Assembly (NCBI GenBank): GCA_034439675.1
Contig: JAWXAW010000076.1
Location: 1-64,000 of the forward strand
Origin: Opimibacter sp034439675
GTDB taxonomy: Bacteria > Bacteroidota > Bacteroidia > Chitinophagales > Saprospiraceae
Reading direction: 5' to 3'
DNA length: 64,000 nucleotides
Under the pieces are notes generated by a model, which was not told the DNA's origin, ran no database searches, and saw nothing but the letters and a program-made list of their open reading frames with translations. Each line of letters starts with the position of its first letter. Within the stretch, counting starts at the first letter, position 1. The position numbers and the translations under genes were made by a program. Positions 62,038 through 64,000 of this stretch are shown here, in pieces.

Positions 62038-62820
62038 CTACTCAGTTCTCAACTTATAGACCATCGGGCCGATTGACCTGCCTCCCTTCATATCCGGAGT
62101 AGGTGGCTCGACACGATATAGCTCTATTGCCATTTTACCTTCAATGGATTTAAAGGCAAAAGTCTGTATAGCCCCCTTCTGGTCTATTAAATCAATTGTG
62201 CGTGAAGCAGGGTCAGTTTCCTCGAGACAGTCTCCTGCATAACACAATGTATAGGCAAGAAAAGGCTTAAACCCGTTAAGCTGGCCGTTTGGCATAATAG
62301 TAACCTGGTGAGCGGCCAGGTTTCCATTTTCAAACAAGGCATATTCGCCCGTCAGGATACACTCATTGAGAAAATATTCAAAACTTACATTTTCACCTTC
62401 TCGAGGGACCACTTTTTTGAATGCTGAGTAGCCCGTTAGTTTAGTCCAGGCAGTATCTATTAGTTGAATTGAAGTATCTCCACTTAGAATGAAATATATA
62501 TCACCGAATAAGGAAGCGCCTGAAATTTTAAAGGTACATCCATCCGCAGCCAGTGAAAAGGGAAGACTAAATTTTTCAAATCCATTATCAATCAGCACGC
62601 TATCGTTGTCCCGAAAATTAAGTTCCAGACAAAAATGCGGTATATCAGCAGGCATTTTATCCGGACACTTTTCCAGTACGGTAGCATTGACAAATTTACC
62701 TATTGGGGGAGCGCATGGCTCCAGGGTTTTTGAACCGACAAAAGTGCATGCCTCCATTAAGAAAACGAAAGCTAATGCAAGTTGGCTCAGTATCTCACCT
62801 CTGGAGTTATGTATTTTCAT
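62038..62820 (-). CDS. Putative lipoprotein, unknown function
   Basis: 260 residues. The signal peptide ends in LMEAC with the probable lipidated Cys at residue 25. The mature part is beta-rich with several Cys and no family I recognise. Its ATG overlaps the stop of the DUF2238 gene (ATGA), so the two are co-translated. The 3' end is about 100 bases from the adhesin start. Confidence 0.75.
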   Translation of the reverse strand: MKIHNSRGEILSQLALAFVFLMEACTFVGSKTLEPCAPPIGKFVNATVLEKCPDKMPADIPHFCLELNFRDNDSVLIDNGFEKFSLPFSLAADGCTFKISGASLFGDIYFILSGDTSIQLIDTAWTKLTGYSAFKKVVPREGENVSFEYFLNECILTGEYALFENGNLAAHQVTIMPNGQLNGFKPFLAYTLCYAGDCLEETDPASRTIDLIDQKGAIQTFAFKSIEGKMAIELYRVEPPTPDMKGGRSIGPMVYKLRTE

Positions 62821-63503
62821 CTTTTTCTGGATTCCTTTTTAATATCCCTTCGTTCATCCGCCGAATAGATATTTCCTAGTTTCTTGATCAGTGAAACAAT
62901 CGTAGTGGCCACCATGGCTCCAAGGAAAGCCAGGAACACATCCTTCTGGGCATCCCAGATATCACCTTGTGTTCCCAGGTAGGCATCGCCTTGCTCCGGA
63001 AAAAAAACATCCGCAACGCCCCACTCGATCAATTCATAAAATGCACCAATGGATAAGGCTAGTTCAATAGGTAAAGACCATGCAACCCATCTCGGAAATT
63101 TAAACCACTTCAAAAACAATTCCCGCATCGGATAAGCAAGCAGGGACCCAAAACCAAAATGTACTATCCGGTCATAATGATTCCTCGACCAGTTAAATTG
63201 ATCCTGTAACCAGTATCCAAATGGATTCTCCGCGTAGGTATACTTGGACCCATAGACGTGTAAACAAAGATATACGCAAAGTAAGAGATAGCTCAGGTCA
63301 CTAAACTGGTATTTCCGGTAAGTGTATACCAACACGGGTAAAAATAAAAAGACCAGGAGGTTTTCGAGCATCCAATTCGAGATGTCGGTAGTACCCATAA
63401 AAGAATTGACCCAGACCAAGAGAAAAACAAGGATGAATCCTATCACCCAATAATTGGATCTCAGTGGATTCCTGTGTGTCGAAATAGCAACGGTGAAAGA
63501 CAT
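62817..63503 (-). CDS. DUF2238 membrane protein (YjdF-like)
   Basis: 228 residues from the ATG at 63503 (an upstream TTG frame extension is unlikely). About six hydrophobic segments; YDRIVHFGFGSLLAYPMREL, ELALSIGAFYELIEWG and DIWDAQKDVFLAFLGAMV are the family's conserved loops with acidic and His residues inside the membrane. Function of the family is unknown. Translationally coupled to the lipoprotein gene. Confidence 0.88.
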   Translation of the reverse strand: MSFTVAISTHRNPLRSNYWVIGFILVFLLVWVNSFMGTTDISNWMLENLLVFLFLPVLVYTYRKYQFSDLSYLLLCVYLCLHVYGSKYTYAENPFGYWLQDQFNWSRNHYDRIVHFGFGSLLAYPMRELFLKWFKFPRWVAWSLPIELALSIGAFYELIEWGVADVFFPEQGDAYLGTQGDIWDAQKDVFLAFLGAMVATTIVSLIKKLGNIYSADERRDIKKESRKR

Positions 63504-63589
63504 TGGTGCAAGGGATAGTTGGTTGGACAACAATGATACAGCTAATTTCTAAGTCAAGCAATACCTACCTGCCTGCTGAAATTCATAGC

Positions 63590-63817
63590 CTACATTTTTT
63601 TGCATGGGCCCTTCGTATAAACCTTGATACCAGCGCATTCCGCTGCACATGCATTGCTATAGGTTTTGTTGTTACAACCGCAGACAGGATCATACTGCAT
63701 GGTGCAGACACAATCTGCAACTGGTTGCTCTATACACCTTTTGGTGATGCAACTGCCTAGACTAACCAGCAGAAAAAATTGTAGGAGAAGAGTACGTGTA
63801 AGGAATGCTGTTTTCAT
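63590..63817 (-). CDS. Kazal-domain lipoprotein (protease-inhibitor-like)
   Basis: 75 residues. The signal peptide ends LGSC, a lipobox with Cys at about residue 23. The remainder is a complete Kazal module: CTMQYDPVCGCNNKTYSNAC, AAECAGIKVYTKGPC, with the expected Cys spacing. Kazal proteins inhibit serine proteases in animals; short lipoprotein versions occur in Saprospiraceae-like genomes, with unknown targets. The ATG at 63817 lies inside a 21-bp inverted repeat. Confidence 0.85.
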   Translation of the reverse strand: MKTAFLTRTLLLQFFLLVSLGSCITKRCIEQPVADCVCTMQYDPVCGCNNKTYSNACAAECAGIKVYTKGPCKKM

Positions 63818-63868
63818 GCTATAAGGTTACCTTTTATTTGTAAAGTTAAAAGGTAATCTTATAGCATG
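63815..63868. repeat. 21-bp inverted repeat over the Kazal gene start
   Basis: CATGCTATAAGGTTACCTTTT (arm 63815-63835) is repeated inverted at 63848-63868 with a single G/A difference (a G-T wobble in RNA) and a 12-base loop. The left arm begins with the ATG of the Kazal gene. No T-run follows, so it is not an obvious terminator of the RND gene. Confidence 0.85.
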
Positions 63869-63897
63869 TATTCACAATTAGCCGGGGTATTGAAAAA

Positions 63898-64000
63898 TCA
63901 GAACTTTTCAGCCCACCAGTATTTGACATTGTGTCCTACCAGGTACATCGCTGGCAAAATAACAAGCGTAATAAAGGTTGCAAATCCGAGTCCAAAAATG
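63898..64000 (-). CDS. RND efflux transporter permease, C-terminal end only
   Basis: The last 34 codons run in from the right edge and end with TGA at 63898. They encode IFGLGFATFITLVILPAMYL followed by VGHNVKYWWAEKF, the final transmembrane helix pattern of AcrB-like RND permeases. The rest of the gene is outside the window. Confidence 0.7.
   Translation of the reverse strand, partial: IFGLGFATFITLVILPAMYLVGHNVKYWWAEKF

Noticed and set aside
1..64000. tRNA, rRNA or prophage genes
   Set aside because: I looked for conserved tRNA T-arm sequences, rRNA blocks and phage structural genes and saw none.

Overview
The window looks like a chromosomal piece of a Bacteroidota bacterium, most likely from the Saprospiraceae or a near relative. 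This is an inference from four signs. Several large surface proteins carry type IX secretion system (T9SS) sorting tails of both type A and type B. There is a PorP/SprF-like outer-membrane protein next to an OmpA/TPR/propeller protein. A bacillithiol gene (bshC) is present. Several short leaders carry the Bacteroidota sigma-factor signature TAnnTTTG, and Shine-Dalgarno sequences are absent. I saw no rRNA, tRNA, CRISPR array, phage region or complete insertion sequence.

Layout. 1-9 kb: a partial lipoprotein-like protein, a 1277-residue secreted T9SS protein, tpiA, ppk1 and an orphan sorting-tail ORF. 9-15.5 kb: an ABC-F ATPase, a tight folE-fabD-yqgE operon, and a LytS/LytTR two-component pair abutted by a truncated ISAs1-like transposase. 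15.8-26 kb: a T9SS protein with dockerin-like repeats, an AT-rich stretch of unknown genes, a TPR lipoprotein, a Spo0M-like protein, and a cluster of two heterodisulfide-reductase-like Fe-S proteins with a small conserved partner, broken by a GC-rich tandem array. 25.7-33 kb: a phosphoribosyltransferase, a patatin, a giant VPS10/sortilin-like protein, bshC and accD. 33-40 kb: a three-gene operon of PorP-like protein, PorE-like protein and a type B adhesin. 40-48 kb: NAD(P)HX repair enzyme plus sirtuin, a 16-bp tandem repeat array, a second VPS10-like giant and an M1 peptidase. 48-56.6 kb: DUF6580, a cobalamin adenosyltransferase, a LolD-like ATPase, a deoxynucleoside kinase, YggS, a NUDIX protein, and a pyrE-M42 peptidase-UbiA-like-RidA-queE run. 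56.7-64 kb: a 1753-residue type B adhesin, a lipoprotein, a DUF2238 protein, a Kazal-domain lipoprotein and the C-terminus of an RND pump.

Together this is mostly housekeeping metabolism (nucleotide, folate/queuosine precursors, fatty acid, polyphosphate, NAD repair) interleaved with cell-surface and secreted proteins. The least explained material is non-coding: a perfect 44-bp palindrome, a 16-bp tandem array ending in a 26-bp hairpin, a GC-rich array of about 80-bp units, and a 21-bp inverted repeat over a start codon. No clearly novel multi-gene defence or biosynthetic system is visible. The best candidates for a second look are these repeats, the zinc-less sirtuin coupled to NAD(P)HX repair, and the Hdr-like Fe-S cluster.
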